Part shown: positions 42,524 to 50,655 of the stretch, in pieces | Layout: each line of letters opens with the position of its first letter | How positions within the stretch are numbered: the first letter of the stretch is position 1 | NCBI GenBank assembly: GCA_965261915.1 | Contig: CBDHDW010000011.1 | Span: 1-64,000, forward strand | Direction of reading: 5' to 3' | From: JAIBDK01 sp965261915 | Lineage (GTDB): Bacteria > Pseudomonadota > Gammaproteobacteria > Arenicellales > Poriferihabitantaceae | Length of the DNA: 64,000 nt | The notes under the pieces: generated by a model | What the model was told of the DNA's origin: nothing | The model's database searches: none | What the model saw: only the letters and a program-made list of their open reading frames with translations | Program-made: the position numbers and the translations under genes

Positions 42524-42811
42524 GGGAGGGTCTCGCTTGGGACAGTCTTAACCGGGACAGGCGCGCCTGTGGTGGGGGCAGCGGAATTGCGGCAAATGAC
42601 CTTGCTGGAGAAAAAAGGCAGGTTTGTGATGATTGACGCGGCGGCTCCGAAAATCGCAGGCACCTGAGGGTGGTGCGCGGTCGGCGTCGCGCGGTGGTTT
42701 GAGGTGTTGGCCTTTGTGGTGCTGTGTTGCGCCATGTTCGCTTTGCCGGGCTGAGCGTTTCGAAGATGTGGTAAGCTTGGCTGCAACAATATTTGGAAAA
42801 GCTTTGAGCCG
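42524..42811. other. Non-coding stretch upstream of the pilus ATPase gene
   Basis: No protein-like frame on either strand. It is the likely place for the promoter of the pilQ-pilR-pilin genes, because the next minus-strand gene upstream ends at 43272. No specific promoter motif is called. Confidence 0.4.
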
Positions 42812-43087
42812 TTGACTAAAAAGCCACCACATATCCCGCCGGGACCGCCGATCTGCGTGCCTGATGCCGGGCCTGATGTTGGGCCTGATACTGACCCGGA
42901 TACACGGCCTGTTGCCAACCCGGATACCGACAGGCTCAGGCGCGAGATGCGGCGGCGGATTGAGGAACTGGACGCGCAGATCGCCGCACTCAAGCTGTAT
43001 CTCGCTGACTTCATTGTCACGCCCGCCCGTCCCGTTCCGCCGCCCATGGTTCCCGGGGATGACGACGCAGGAGATGCAGAGCGTTGA
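42812..43087 (+). CDS. Small hypothetical protein with proline-rich N terminus and coiled coil
   Basis: A possible 91-residue protein on the plus strand, opposite to the pil genes. Residues 1-40 are P/D-rich with a P-D-x-x-P-x periodicity, then a coiled coil (R-R-E-M-R-R-R-I-E-E-L-D-A-Q-I-A) and an acidic tail. The only start is TTG at 42812 without a clear ribosome-binding site. The opposite-strand frame is long but serine-rich and not protein-like. Supported by composition only. Confidence 0.4.
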   Translation: MTKKPPHIPPGPPICVPDAGPDVGPDTDPDTRPVANPDTDRLRREMRRRIEELDAQIAALKLYLADFIVTPARPVPPPMVPGDDDAGDAER

Positions 43088-43093
43088 GTAGAT

Positions 43094-43180
43094 CTGCCAG
43101 TCCTGTGGGAAAGCGCAGGAGATACGATATCAAAGAAAAGTCGTGCAGCTTTACCCATTTTGATCTTCCTGAAGTGTGGC
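43094..43180. repeat. Copy 2 of a dispersed ~80-bp repeat
   Basis: Partner of 22114-22189; the exact 19-mer core is at 43126-43144. Here it lies in the spacer between the PilP-like gene end and the 42812 gene. Confidence 0.6.
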
Positions 43181-43232
43181 TGTTGAGGTTTGCAAAATGT
43201 CGCCACAGCGGCGGTTGTAGCGCATGGATGGC

Positions 43233-43277
43233 GCATGGTCATATGTGGCATGGTCATATGCGGCATGGTCATCATTC
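43233..43277. repeat. 15-bp tandem repeat, three units, at the 3' end of a pil gene
   Basis: Units at 43233, 43248 and 43263 (gcatggtcatatg type). On the minus strand each supplies ATG-ACC-ATG codons in the same frame. The third unit overlaps the stop of the 43272-44216 gene, so it lies at a gene junction like the other arrays. Confidence 0.8.
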
Positions 43278-44216
43278 CAAAGCCTCCCGATCACTGTCCG
43301 GGGTGCCGGACGCCGGGCTGTCGGGTTTATAGACATCCGCAAAGCGCTGAAGTTTGAACAGCAGCCCGCCGCCGTCGTCAAACGCGGGCTCTGCGAGGGT
43401 GCGGGAGAGTGTGCGTTCCACGTCCTGTTCCAGGATAATCACACCGGCCTCGCTGGAAATACGCGCGATGGTCAGCCCGCCGGGCAGGGTATCGCCGGCT
43501 TTTACCGTCAGGCGGGTGCCGCGTGTGGCGTCAAAAACCACGGCATGCAGTCCGCCGTCCAGGTTGTCGCCGCCAAACACCGTGCCGGATGTATAGCGGT
43601 CGGTGCATTGGGCCATGGCGGATTGGGCGAGTGCTGCGGTTTTGGCGGCGCGGAAAGTCTCTGGCGGGTTCAACGGGGGTTCCGGAGCCAGCGTGATGGG
43701 TGTGGGTGCTTCTTCAGCACTGTCTGCGGCGGTTGGGGTGGGTACAGTGTTGATTGATACGTTGGCATTTGAGGCCGCTCCGCGCGCCACATCGCGCAGG
43801 TGGGTGCGCAGGCGTTCTTCATTGTCCAGCAGTTGTTTTACCTGTTTCTGGCGTTCAATACAGACTTTGAACACTTCGCTTTCAAGGGCCGCGACATTCA
43901 GCGCGTCCGCTTCATCGTAAAGTGACAGATAGGCCGCGCGCAGGGCCTCGAACGGGCAGGACAGAATGTCCGTGCTGCCGGCCCGTGCGGGCGAGATGGT
44001 GGCGGGTTCGCCCTGGACGAGATCAGCCGGTGCGGCCCAGAGGGATGGTGCCGCTGGCGTATCGGTGCTTGTGGCTTCCGCTGCGGTTTGAGCCGTGAGC
44101 GGTGCTGTTTCTGTGCTTGTCTCCGTGCTTTGCGACAGGGCCGGAAAGGCCGGCAGCGTCAGGCAAAGGCCGATGAACGCAAGGCGTCTGGGGATGTGGC
44201 GGCGGGCGGGCATCAT
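43272..44216 (-). CDS. Exported protein in PilP position
   Basis: A 314-residue protein with a signal peptide (cut near P-A-L-S). A T/A-rich linker is followed by a helical region with two cysteines (near 87 and 119) and R-Q-K-Q-V-K-Q-L-L-D. The C-terminal part (about 225-285) reads V-V-F-D-A-T-R-G then V-K-A-G-D-x-L-P-G-G, resembling the beta-domain of pilus alignment proteins such as PilP. It overlaps the next gene upstream by 4 bp. PilP identity is a guess from motif and gene order. Confidence 0.5.
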   Translation of the reverse strand: MMPARRHIPRRLAFIGLCLTLPAFPALSQSTETSTETAPLTAQTAAEATSTDTPAAPSLWAAPADLVQGEPATISPARAGSTDILSCPFEALRAAYLSLYDEADALNVAALESEVFKVCIERQKQVKQLLDNEERLRTHLRDVARGAASNANVSINTVPTPTAADSAEEAPTPITLAPEPPLNPPETFRAAKTAALAQSAMAQCTDRYTSGTVFGGDNLDGGLHAVVFDATRGTRLTVKAGDTLPGGLTIARISSEAGVIILEQDVERTLSRTLAEPAFDDGGGLLFKLQRFADVYKPDSPASGTPDSDREALE

Positions 44217-44983
44217 TGATCTCCCTGCGGTGGTTCCGGGTTCAGCGCCGCTTTGAGATCAGCCACGGCAAGCCACTGCCAGACGGGGGGCAGGACAGGA
44301 TCTGCGTCTGGCGTGGGGGTCTCAACTTTTGTTTCATCAGCGGAGGTTGTAACGGGGATCAGGCGCAGGGCAATTTGCGGCCCATAGCTGTTCCATTCGG
44401 CAATCTGTGCGCCGCTGGCGTCAAACACATGCCCGCCCGCGTTGAAATAAGCCCCCACTGGCAGCGGATCAAAAGCCTGCGCCAAGGGTTTGGCCAGCAA
44501 GGCATCATAGGCCGTGGCCAGCGGATGCGGCGCGGCACTTTCAACCTGAACGGCTGGAAACTGAGCGGCGGCGGGCAGAGTGTCGAAAATATCTTCGTCC
44601 AGAGAATGCATCCAGTGCAGCACCAGATGTTCAAACGGTTCATGCTTGACATCGATATAGGCGTGTTCAAAAACGGCACCTGTCGCGTCAATCAACCATA
44701 GGCGGTTGAGCGGCGCGTAGAGCACAAAGCGGCCCCATCGCTCCGTAACCGCATTGACGGCGTCCTCTGGGTCGAAGACCAGCACCTTACCGCTCTGGCG
44801 CACCATCTCCGGGTATTGCGCTCGCAGGGATGTGTTTGCCGCATTGGTTGGCGTGGCGATGGCTGTGGATAGGCCCAGAAACAGCGCCGTGACGCTGAAT
44901 GCGCGCCGCATGATCACTGCAACAGCCGATTCATGGCCCTCTTCGGTGACGAGATCAGAGTATTTGAAAGATGTGTGATCCAT
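44213..44983 (-). CDS. Hypothetical exported protein of the pilus operon
   Basis: A 256-residue protein with a hydrophobic segment at residues ~27-45, ending near T-N-A-A, consistent with a signal peptide. A later internal start at residue 25 would make this a standard leader. The mature part has an aromatic-rich W-G-R-F-V-L-Y-A-P-L-N-R-L-W-L region followed by proline-rich sequence. It lies before the PilP-like gene with ATGA overlap, the position of pilO in R64, but no clear PilO similarity is visible. Confidence 0.5.
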   Translation of the reverse strand: MDHTSFKYSDLVTEEGHESAVAVIMRRAFSVTALFLGLSTAIATPTNAANTSLRAQYPEMVRQSGKVLVFDPEDAVNAVTERWGRFVLYAPLNRLWLIDATGAVFEHAYIDVKHEPFEHLVLHWMHSLDEDIFDTLPAAAQFPAVQVESAAPHPLATAYDALLAKPLAQAFDPLPVGAYFNAGGHVFDASGAQIAEWNSYGPQIALRLIPVTTSADETKVETPTPDADPVLPPVWQWLAVADLKAALNPEPPQGDQ

Positions 44984-44991
44984 GACTGTTC

Positions 44992-45798
44992 TTATTCATC
45001 CGGGCCATAGAGCGAGAAATACATGCCCAGCGTCAAAGGATCATCAATGTCTTGTTTAAAGCGGGTGGGAATGTTTTTGATTTTACGCGCGTCTTTGACA
45101 AGCTCGGCATAGAGCGGGCTGCGTTGTTTCGCGTTCACACTGCCGTTGTTGGGGATGTTTGGACAAACGTCCTTAAACACTGGGGCGTATTCCTTTTGGA
45201 AATGCCCTTCGAATTTATTAGGATGGGAGCGCGTGTCTCCAGGGTTATAATAGATTACGGCGCGGCCGCTATCGCCGTCATAAATCATCGGTAGCCCGGC
45301 CTTAAATTTACTTGTTTTATACTCAACCGAGTTATAACCCCCAAAGCCTATTGATTTTTTCTGGGCCTTCCATCTAGGGCGATTGGTGGTGCTTTTACCC
45401 TTCACCAGAGCTATACACGAGTAATATCTGCCGTCTGTTCCGAAGTATCTGACGGAAATTCTTTCGGTGCTGAAATGTTTTTTATTCCCCGGCGGGCGGT
45501 ACACGCCCACAAAGTAATGCCCCGAGAACAGTTTCTTGATATTCACATCATCAATGTTTGAAATGCCGTAATTGCGCATCTTGGTTGACCACTTAATTTT
45601 CCGAGCCGGCCTAAAAAATGGCTGTTTGCGCTGGTCGATGGCTAGGGCTTCTTTGAGACGCGCGGCGATAAAACGGTGTGCCTCTGTGATGCCTTTCTCT
45701 GGCACAACCCACGGGGGTTTACCGCCGGCAAAGCTTTCGGTGGCGACGAACAGCCCTAAAGCCGCGATGGTAATCTTGAGTTTTAAGGCATGTTTCAT
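44992..45798 (-). CDS. Hypothetical secreted protein
   Basis: A 268-residue protein with a typical signal peptide (K-L-K-I-T-I-A-A-L-G then cut after S-F-A). The mature protein is basic and aromatic (R-Y-F-G-T-D-G-R-Y-Y-S-C) with two cysteines. Its base composition is AT-richer than the flanking pil genes, suggesting separate origin. It lies 8 bp upstream of the next operon gene. No family recognised. Confidence 0.5.
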   Translation of the reverse strand: MKHALKLKITIAALGLFVATESFAGGKPPWVVPEKGITEAHRFIAARLKEALAIDQRKQPFFRPARKIKWSTKMRNYGISNIDDVNIKKLFSGHYFVGVYRPPGNKKHFSTERISVRYFGTDGRYYSCIALVKGKSTTNRPRWKAQKKSIGFGGYNSVEYKTSKFKAGLPMIYDGDSGRAVIYYNPGDTRSHPNKFEGHFQKEYAPVFKDVCPNIPNNGSVNAKQRSPLYAELVKDARKIKNIPTRFKQDIDDPLTLGMYFSLYGPDE

Positions 45799-45860
45799 AT
45801 TAACTGTTCCTATATTGTTGCATTATATACAGACTGTATAATTTGGAGTGCAGGTGCCTA

Positions 45861-46817
45861 TCAGCAGCAACCTGGCCCTCCAGCATCCGGGCCACCACCA
45901 TGACCGGCGTCACCGTCGCCATCGTGATGATCAGAGCCCCCGCCTTGACCACCCCCGCTTTCGCGTGTGCCGAGATCAATATCGCGACCATTTTCGGTGA
46001 TGCGGCGCACGACCCTACCATCCCTGCCCGTGCCGCTGAGGTCGTAGTAAGTACAGAGACCCTCATGGCAGGATTTGAACAGTGGCGGATCCGGTGGTGG
46101 CGCGTAGTGGCAGGTATTCACTGTTGCAGCCCATTGCGTATGGGTCGTGCTTAACGCGTCCTGCCATCCATCACTGTGCCAGTCCACGCCGGTCACGGTT
46201 TTGGCGCGTTGATATGTAACGCTGCCGATTTGGCCCGAGGGGCAGCTTGAGACCCTGGTTTCAGATGTCCGGTCATTGGCATTGCGATAGCACCTGTCGT
46301 CCGACACGGCCCATGGCCCGTTGCGCGCGATCACAATGTCGCTGAGCGCGGGGAAATCCGCAACATCGGGGCTGTCGGCAAAGCTCCATGTCCGGATTGT
46401 GACGGTGCGGGCCTCGGTCACTGTGCCAAGCGGGTGCGTGGCAGGGCAGACCGCTGGCCGGTCATCCGTTCTGGTGGTGATCACCGGGGCCAAGGGCTGC
46501 CTGTCCGGCGCGCCTTCGCAGAAACTCAGATGCGGCACCAGAACCCCGACCGCCTCATCGACAAACTTGCCTTGCGCGTCCGAGGGCAGCCAGACCGTTT
46601 CGGGAAATGCCGCATAGGCTTCGGTCAGAAAATATTCATAGGTGGCGCTCCTGTCTGACCCTGGGCTACAATCTTCAACGCGGCGCACGCGGCTGGGGCC
46701 GGGATTACGGCAATGGGTATATTTGGGTTTCCAGCGCCCATCGCCTTCCGGCGTGGCGGTATCATAGTAGGCCTCGCCAAGTGGATCGCCCTGGGCGATC
46801 AGGTCTCTCCACGCCAC
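45861..46817 (-). CDS. Cysteine-rich surface protein fragment with Gly/His-rich tail
   Basis: A 318-residue frame starting at GTG 46817, directly after an in-frame stop. It lacks a signal peptide and probably represents the C-terminal part of a larger protein. Two related blocks (E-D-C-S-P-G-S-D-R-S-A-T-Y and S-S-C-P-S-G-Q-I-G-S-V-T-Y) suggest internal repeats held by disulfides, as in pilus tip adhesins. The tail is G/D/H-rich and ends G-C-C. It may be a 5'-truncated adhesin or PilV-type variant segment. Confidence 0.45.
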   Translation of the reverse strand: MAWRDLIAQGDPLGEAYYDTATPEGDGRWKPKYTHCRNPGPSRVRRVEDCSPGSDRSATYEYFLTEAYAAFPETVWLPSDAQGKFVDEAVGVLVPHLSFCEGAPDRQPLAPVITTRTDDRPAVCPATHPLGTVTEARTVTIRTWSFADSPDVADFPALSDIVIARNGPWAVSDDRCYRNANDRTSETRVSSCPSGQIGSVTYQRAKTVTGVDWHSDGWQDALSTTHTQWAATVNTCHYAPPPDPPLFKSCHEGLCTYYDLSGTGRDGRVVRRITENGRDIDLGTRESGGGQGGGSDHHDGDGDAGHGGGPDAGGPGCC

Positions 46818-47258
46818 ACGGTGTAAGGCAGGTTAGAACACCGCTTGCCGTCTGGCAAGAAAAAATCTTGCGCGCAGCGCGCTTGTTGCGGTGCCTGGCC
46901 CGTCACGCGCGGGATCCGCCGGTCCTGATTCTATCTGCAAAGTTGAACCTATACTTGAGAAACGCACAAGATGTGGGTATGACTCTCCCTAAAGAATCCA
47001 GATAAAGGGAGGCAGAGCAGCAGAAACCCCGCAATAAACCACTTAAAACCGAAAAACCGCGCAGAGATTGCACGGCATTAAGGTTATGGTCAGGCTTTAA
47101 AACTAATTTTGCCCTTGTTTTTTAGCCTGACCTGACCCGCTTTTCAAGTCAAAAATGTATTTTTGGCAATGAAATTCTGTGTGCCTGCGATTTTTGCGCC
47201 TCAATCGCGGCGTGATGCCCAATGAAAAGCATCACAAAAACAGAAAAGAGGGACAGCA
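46818..47258. other. Replication control region upstream of repC
   Basis: 441 bp without a protein-like gene. It contains a short hairpin near 46850-46865 and, closer to repC, a large inverted repeat (47088-47132). The last ~100 bp are A/T-rich with a GAGGGA ribosome-binding site before the repC ATG. In repABC plasmids this is where the counter-transcribed incompatibility RNA lies. Confidence 0.5.
47088..47132. ncRNA. Inverted repeat, possible counter-transcribed RNA / attenuator of repC
   Basis: Nine-bp perfect arms (47088-47096 and 47124-47132) enclose a second A/T pairing (AAAAC with GTTTT) and a 13-base loop. On the minus strand the outer stem is followed by T-rich context upstream of position 47088, and on the plus strand the T-run lies within the loop. 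A stem of this kind about 130 bp before repC resembles the terminator/loop of ctRNAs that control RepC synthesis. No promoter is verified. Confidence 0.4.
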
Positions 47259-48554
47259 ATGTCACACAGATTACAGGCCCTGCGCAACCCGCAGGACAAC
47301 CATACAGATGTATCACCACCACAGGATCCACAGCCACCACAGCCCGCGTATCCGGTCTTGCCCGACAGTATGCAGCGCGGTGCGCTGGAAGGCCTGCTGC
47401 TGGATGTCAGCAAACATATCGGCCTGTCCGACAGCCTGCTGAAATCCTTACTCACGATGTTGCGCGCAACCCGGCCGTCCGACTGGACCGACCCGACACG
47501 CGAGCCGGTCTGCTTTACCATGCAGAGCAATATCGCCTATCTGGTTGGCAAGGACGCCCGCTCGGTGCGCCGTGACGAGGCGGCTCTGGAGCTGCACTTC
47601 GGGTTTATCCGCAAGGATGTGGCCGGCAACGGCAGCCGCTGCCGCTTCAGGATGCACGGGGATAGCGAGTTCAGGCAGGGCCTGTCGTTCACGCCGTTGA
47701 TTGAAGCGGTGCCGGACTTGCTGGCTTTACGGGCACAATTAGACACGGACCGGCAGCAGGTGGTGCGGCTGAAGCGCATGTGCAGTGCCTTGCGCCGTAA
47801 CGTGAAGAACAGCCTTATGGCCCTGCAACCGCGTTTCCCGGACAATACAGCCCTCAAAGCCATTGCCGCGCAGTATCTTGACTGGCCGCGCCGGTACGCG
47901 GCGTTTAAAACACTGGACGCGCTTGAAGATCACCACAAGGCGGTGTTAATGACCTCCGAAGCGATCGATGATCTCACCCGAATGTTGACAGATATGTCCG
48001 CTCCAGCGGACACCGGAGTCCGCCGATATATACAAGATACAACTCAAGATCACTCTGTAATCTGTAATGCAAGCATGGATAAGTTGGCTGACGGCACGCC
48101 GTCAGAAGATAATTCCTTAGCAGCTGCGCCTGACGGCTCCGCTGATTGTTTAGAAAATAAGTGTGGCGGGGCTGAGGTCGGGGTCAACAGTGAATTTATC
48201 GAAAAACTGAACCCGCACCGGTTGTTTGCCTTGAGTTCTGAGGAGATGCGGCTTTATATCCGGCAGCACCAGGGGCAAAGACCATCGCCTGCGGCGATGG
48301 ATTTTATTCTGGCGGCGATCGACCGGTTGCCGGAGTTGGGGATTAACCGCTCGGCTTATGATGCGGCGGTGGGGCAAATGGGTGATATGGCCACAGCGCT
48401 TTGTATTCTGGTGATTGACCGCAACCGGTTTCACCCGGAAACCCCGATCCAGAACCCCGGCGGGGTGTTGCGTGCGATGACTGCACGCCACAAAGCCGGG
48501 ACGTTGAACCTGGTGGGGAGTTTGATTGGCTTGACCCGGAGGATGAAAACGTGA
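47259..48554 (+). CDS. repC: RepC-type plasmid replication initiator
   Basis: A 431-residue initiator of the RepC family. The N-terminal winged-helix domain contains G-K-D-A-R-S-V-R-R-D-E near residue 96 and F-G-F-I-R-K-D-V near residue 112. A middle linker of low GC (48001-48170) is where the replication origin lies in RepC genes, and the C-terminal domain is conserved (G-V-L-R-A-M-T near the end). No repA or repB partition gene is next to it here, so it is either a stand-alone repC or its partners lie outside the window. A GAGGGA ribosome-binding site precedes the ATG. Confidence 0.88.
   Translation: MSHRLQALRNPQDNHTDVSPPQDPQPPQPAYPVLPDSMQRGALEGLLLDVSKHIGLSDSLLKSLLTMLRATRPSDWTDPTREPVCFTMQSNIAYLVGKDARSVRRDEAALELHFGFIRKDVAGNGSRCRFRMHGDSEFRQGLSFTPLIEAVPDLLALRAQLDTDRQQVVRLKRMCSALRRNVKNSLMALQPRFPDNTALKAIAAQYLDWPRRYAAFKTLDALEDHHKAVLMTSEAIDDLTRMLTDMSAPADTGVRRYIQDTTQDHSVICNASMDKLADGTPSEDNSLAAAPDGSADCLENKCGGAEVGVNSEFIEKLNPHRLFALSSEEMRLYIRQHQGQRPSPAAMDFILAAIDRLPELGINRSAYDAAVGQMGDMATALCILVIDRNRFHPETPIQNPGGVLRAMTARHKAGTLNLVGSLIGLTRRMKT
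48001..48170. other. AT-rich segment inside repC, candidate origin of replication
   Basis: The local AT content rises sharply within the GC-rich repC. It includes a short inverted repeat (ccggagtccg type) and several gatc/aagat strings. In repABC replicons oriV lies inside repC in such an AT-rich stretch. Placement here is by analogy. Confidence 0.45.
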
Positions 48555-48639
48555 GGATGGGGGCATTGGCGTTAAAAACGGGGTGTGCCTTTCCCTGTAA
48601 GCCCGGTTTCGGCCGCCGCACGGCCAGTCGCAATGGGGG

Positions 48640-49338
48640 GTGGCAGATATGACAGGTTCAGACCGGAAATCAAAAAAGACAGGTGATGTCTTGACACCGC
48701 TGCAACAGTGGCAGCGCATGGCCATGGCGGAAAATAAACGCGCGGCGCGCGGCTGGCTGGGGCTGGAGAACGATAAGCCCGTGTCACTGCGCGAGATCAC
48801 AGTTGTGGTCGCACCCGGGCCCGGGGTTTCGCCGGAGGCCAAGGCATTCAGAAAGCATATGCAGCGGTTGTATCTGGACGGGTGTGACCCTGCTGCAATT
48901 GCAGCGCAGCTCGCCTGTCCCGCAGCCCTGGTCAGGACGAATTTACGGGGTCTCGATACTGTAAAACCCTTACCGCCACGCACCAAAGCATTACGGATGC
49001 GTATCCAGCGGCTGCATCTGGACGGGTTTGCCCCTGATGAAATTGTAGCAGGGCTGGCGTGTACCGAAGCACATGTCTGGAAATATTTACGGGATCTCTA
49101 TCAGGAAGGGCGGAACAGACTGTCGGATGATTATCGACAGATGCGCGTGGCGCGTATATATGCGCTGAAACAGCAGGGTCTGGCCTTGCAGGAGATTGCC
49201 GAACGGATGGGTGTCAACAAAGTGCTCTTGAACAAGGATATGCGTGAAAGGCCGCAAAAACCGGCCGGCGCGGCATCCAGGCGCGAAAATGGGGTGTGCC
49301 CTGCCCTGCCACATGTGGGCTGGCGGCGAAATCGATGA
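48640..49338 (+). CDS. Protein with three helix-turn-helix-like repeats
   Basis: A 232-residue DNA-binding candidate. Three related blocks at ~70-105, ~116-152 and ~167-204 each follow the pattern R...L..(L/Q)(D/Q)G....(E/A)IA..(L/M)......V...LR, typical of helix-turn-helix units of sigma region 4 or resolvase type. The N terminus begins with a basic segment. The gene is next to repC and its product could regulate replication or partition. The family is not recognised. The annotated start has a G-rich site upstream; an in-frame ATG follows three codons later. Confidence 0.6.
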   Translation: MADMTGSDRKSKKTGDVLTPLQQWQRMAMAENKRAARGWLGLENDKPVSLREITVVVAPGPGVSPEAKAFRKHMQRLYLDGCDPAAIAAQLACPAALVRTNLRGLDTVKPLPPRTKALRMRIQRLHLDGFAPDEIVAGLACTEAHVWKYLRDLYQEGRNRLSDDYRQMRVARIYALKQQGLALQEIAERMGVNKVLLNKDMRERPQKPAGAASRRENGVCPALPHVGWRRNR

Positions 49339-49353
49339 AAGGAAAAAACAACG

Positions 49354-49707
49354 ATGACATATGAGATGACACACAGAAAACTTAAAAAGCCCATGAACAA
49401 CACTTTCCCCCCTGCCAGGGGTAAACAGCTCACGGGGTTTTATGCGGCACTGGTCCGGCATTGCGAGGCGGAAATCAGACAAATGCGCTCAGCGTTCCAG
49501 ATGGAGCTGGGCCGTCTTAAAAATCCCGGTGCACAGGCGGCCTACCGGGGAAACCACACTGTAGACACCTGTTGGCAGGCTTTGGCCACGGATGATTTTA
49601 TCCGTGTGGTGCGGGATCTGTCCGATCTCTGTGGCAGACAAATAGGCGCGGTGCCCCTGTTGCTGGAGAATAGGATTCCACCCCCGAAACAAAGGACAGG
49701 CCGGTGA
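49354..49707 (+). CDS. Hypothetical protein
   Basis: A 117-residue basic protein. The middle part contains R-H-C-E-A-E-I-R-Q-M-R and W-Q-A-L-A-T-D-D-F-I-R-V-V-R-D-L. The ATG at 49354 follows an AGGAAA ribosome-binding site; a second ATG at 49393 is possible. The stop overlaps the next GTG. Unknown family; probably part of a small operon after repC. Confidence 0.5.
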   Translation: MTYEMTHRKLKKPMNNTFPPARGKQLTGFYAALVRHCEAEIRQMRSAFQMELGRLKNPGAQAAYRGNHTVDTCWQALATDDFIRVVRDLSDLCGRQIGAVPLLLENRIPPPKQRTGR

Positions 49708-49898
49708 GTAACCCCTTACCCAAGGCGACCCCACGCGACCCGTTTTTCAAACCGCTCTCGGCCAAAGTGATGCCAAAACGGTTTATCGCCCCTGAAGGCA
49801 GAGAGCCATTGTCAGAAGAAGCCGCTATCGTGAAACAGCGTAAAGAAGTTTCAGCGGCGTTTAACCAGCGTTACCGAAAGAAGGCCAATGAAAGTTAA
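49704..49898 (+). CDS. Small hypothetical basic protein
   Basis: A 64-residue protein starting at GTG 49704, which overlaps the previous stop as GTGA. It is rich in proline and lysine (F-F-K-P-L-S-A-K-V-M-P-K-R) with a helical, charged C terminus. No known family. The coupling to the upstream gene is the main support. Confidence 0.45.
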   Translation: MSNPLPKATPRDPFFKPLSAKVMPKRFIAPEGREPLSEEAAIVKQRKEVSAAFNQRYRKKANES

Positions 49899-49989
49899 AA
49901 TAACGATGACAAAGATGGAGTGGGTCCGCGCGCTCTGCTGGAGATAACATTATAGGCGCCGTGGCGCGATTTGAGGTAAGGCAGACAGA

Positions 49990-50655
49990 ATGAGTGAAAA
50001 CGGAAAACAAAAACATCACCCACCGGTAAAGCCGACGCATGATGCGCTGTTCCGCGCCATCATTGACGACAAAGACCGCGCGGCAGCGCTTTTGCGCGAT
50101 TACCTGCCGGACCGGATCAGGGCGCGCATGGGGGATGCGGCCCCCAAACGGGTGGAAGGCAGCTTTATCGACGAGGACGCCCATCTGAAACACAGCGACG
50201 GGCTGTTCGAGGTCACGCTAAAGGACGGCAAACCCGCTCTCGTATACGTGCTTTTGGAGCATAAATCGGTTTCGGAACCAGCCACGCCCTTGCAATTGCT
50301 GGGTTATATGCTGCGCATTTATAGCCGCTTTGCCGATGGGCAGGCGGCAAGGTTGCGCGCCCTGCCCGTGGTGATACCTCTGTTATTCTATCATGGGAAA
50401 TCAGCCTGGAATGTGCCGCAGATCTTTGGCGAGATGTTTGACGTCAGTGAGGATATGGCCCGCTATGTGCCATCGTTCCAGTACGAGGTGCATGATCTGG
50501 GCAGCATCCCGATGGAACGCTTGTCGCGGGATCCCGAGGTTATGGCAGGGTTGGCCCTGCTGAAATTTGTGAAGCACCGGTCCGATATGACAGTGGAGCA
50601 TCTGACGGAAATCCTGCGTGCCTTGTCCTTTGATACAAATTTTGCGGGTGTTTGA
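49990..50655 (+). CDS. Rpn-family PD-(D/E)XK nuclease, 3'-truncated
   Basis: A 221-residue N-terminal part of an Rpn/YhgA-like protein, recombination-promoting nucleases once called transposase_31. P-T-H-D-A-L-F-R near residue 17, D-G-L-F-E-V near residue 73 and V-L-L-E-H-K-S near residue 92 form the PD-(D/E)XK core (D...E-H-K). Relatives are around 300 residues; here the frame ends where IS630-derived DNA begins near 50649, so the C-terminal region is lost. The nuclease core is complete, so some activity is possible. Confidence 0.75.
   Translation: MSENGKQKHHPPVKPTHDALFRAIIDDKDRAAALLRDYLPDRIRARMGDAAPKRVEGSFIDEDAHLKHSDGLFEVTLKDGKPALVYVLLEHKSVSEPATPLQLLGYMLRIYSRFADGQAARLRALPVVIPLLFYHGKSAWNVPQIFGEMFDVSEDMARYVPSFQYEVHDLGSIPMERLSRDPEVMAGLALLKFVKHRSDMTVEHLTEILRALSFDTNFAGV

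Noticed and set aside
42517..43275. Minus-strand frame of 252 codons between the PilP-like and ATPase genes
   Set aside because: Composition is serine- and proline-rich low-complexity from antisense of the 42812 frame and starts in a tandem repeat; not protein-like.
46848..46872. Hairpin followed by an A-run, considered as terminator
   Set aside because: The A-run is on the plus strand after the stem, so on the minus strand the T-run comes before the stem. This is the wrong order for a rho-independent terminator of the minus-strand gene.
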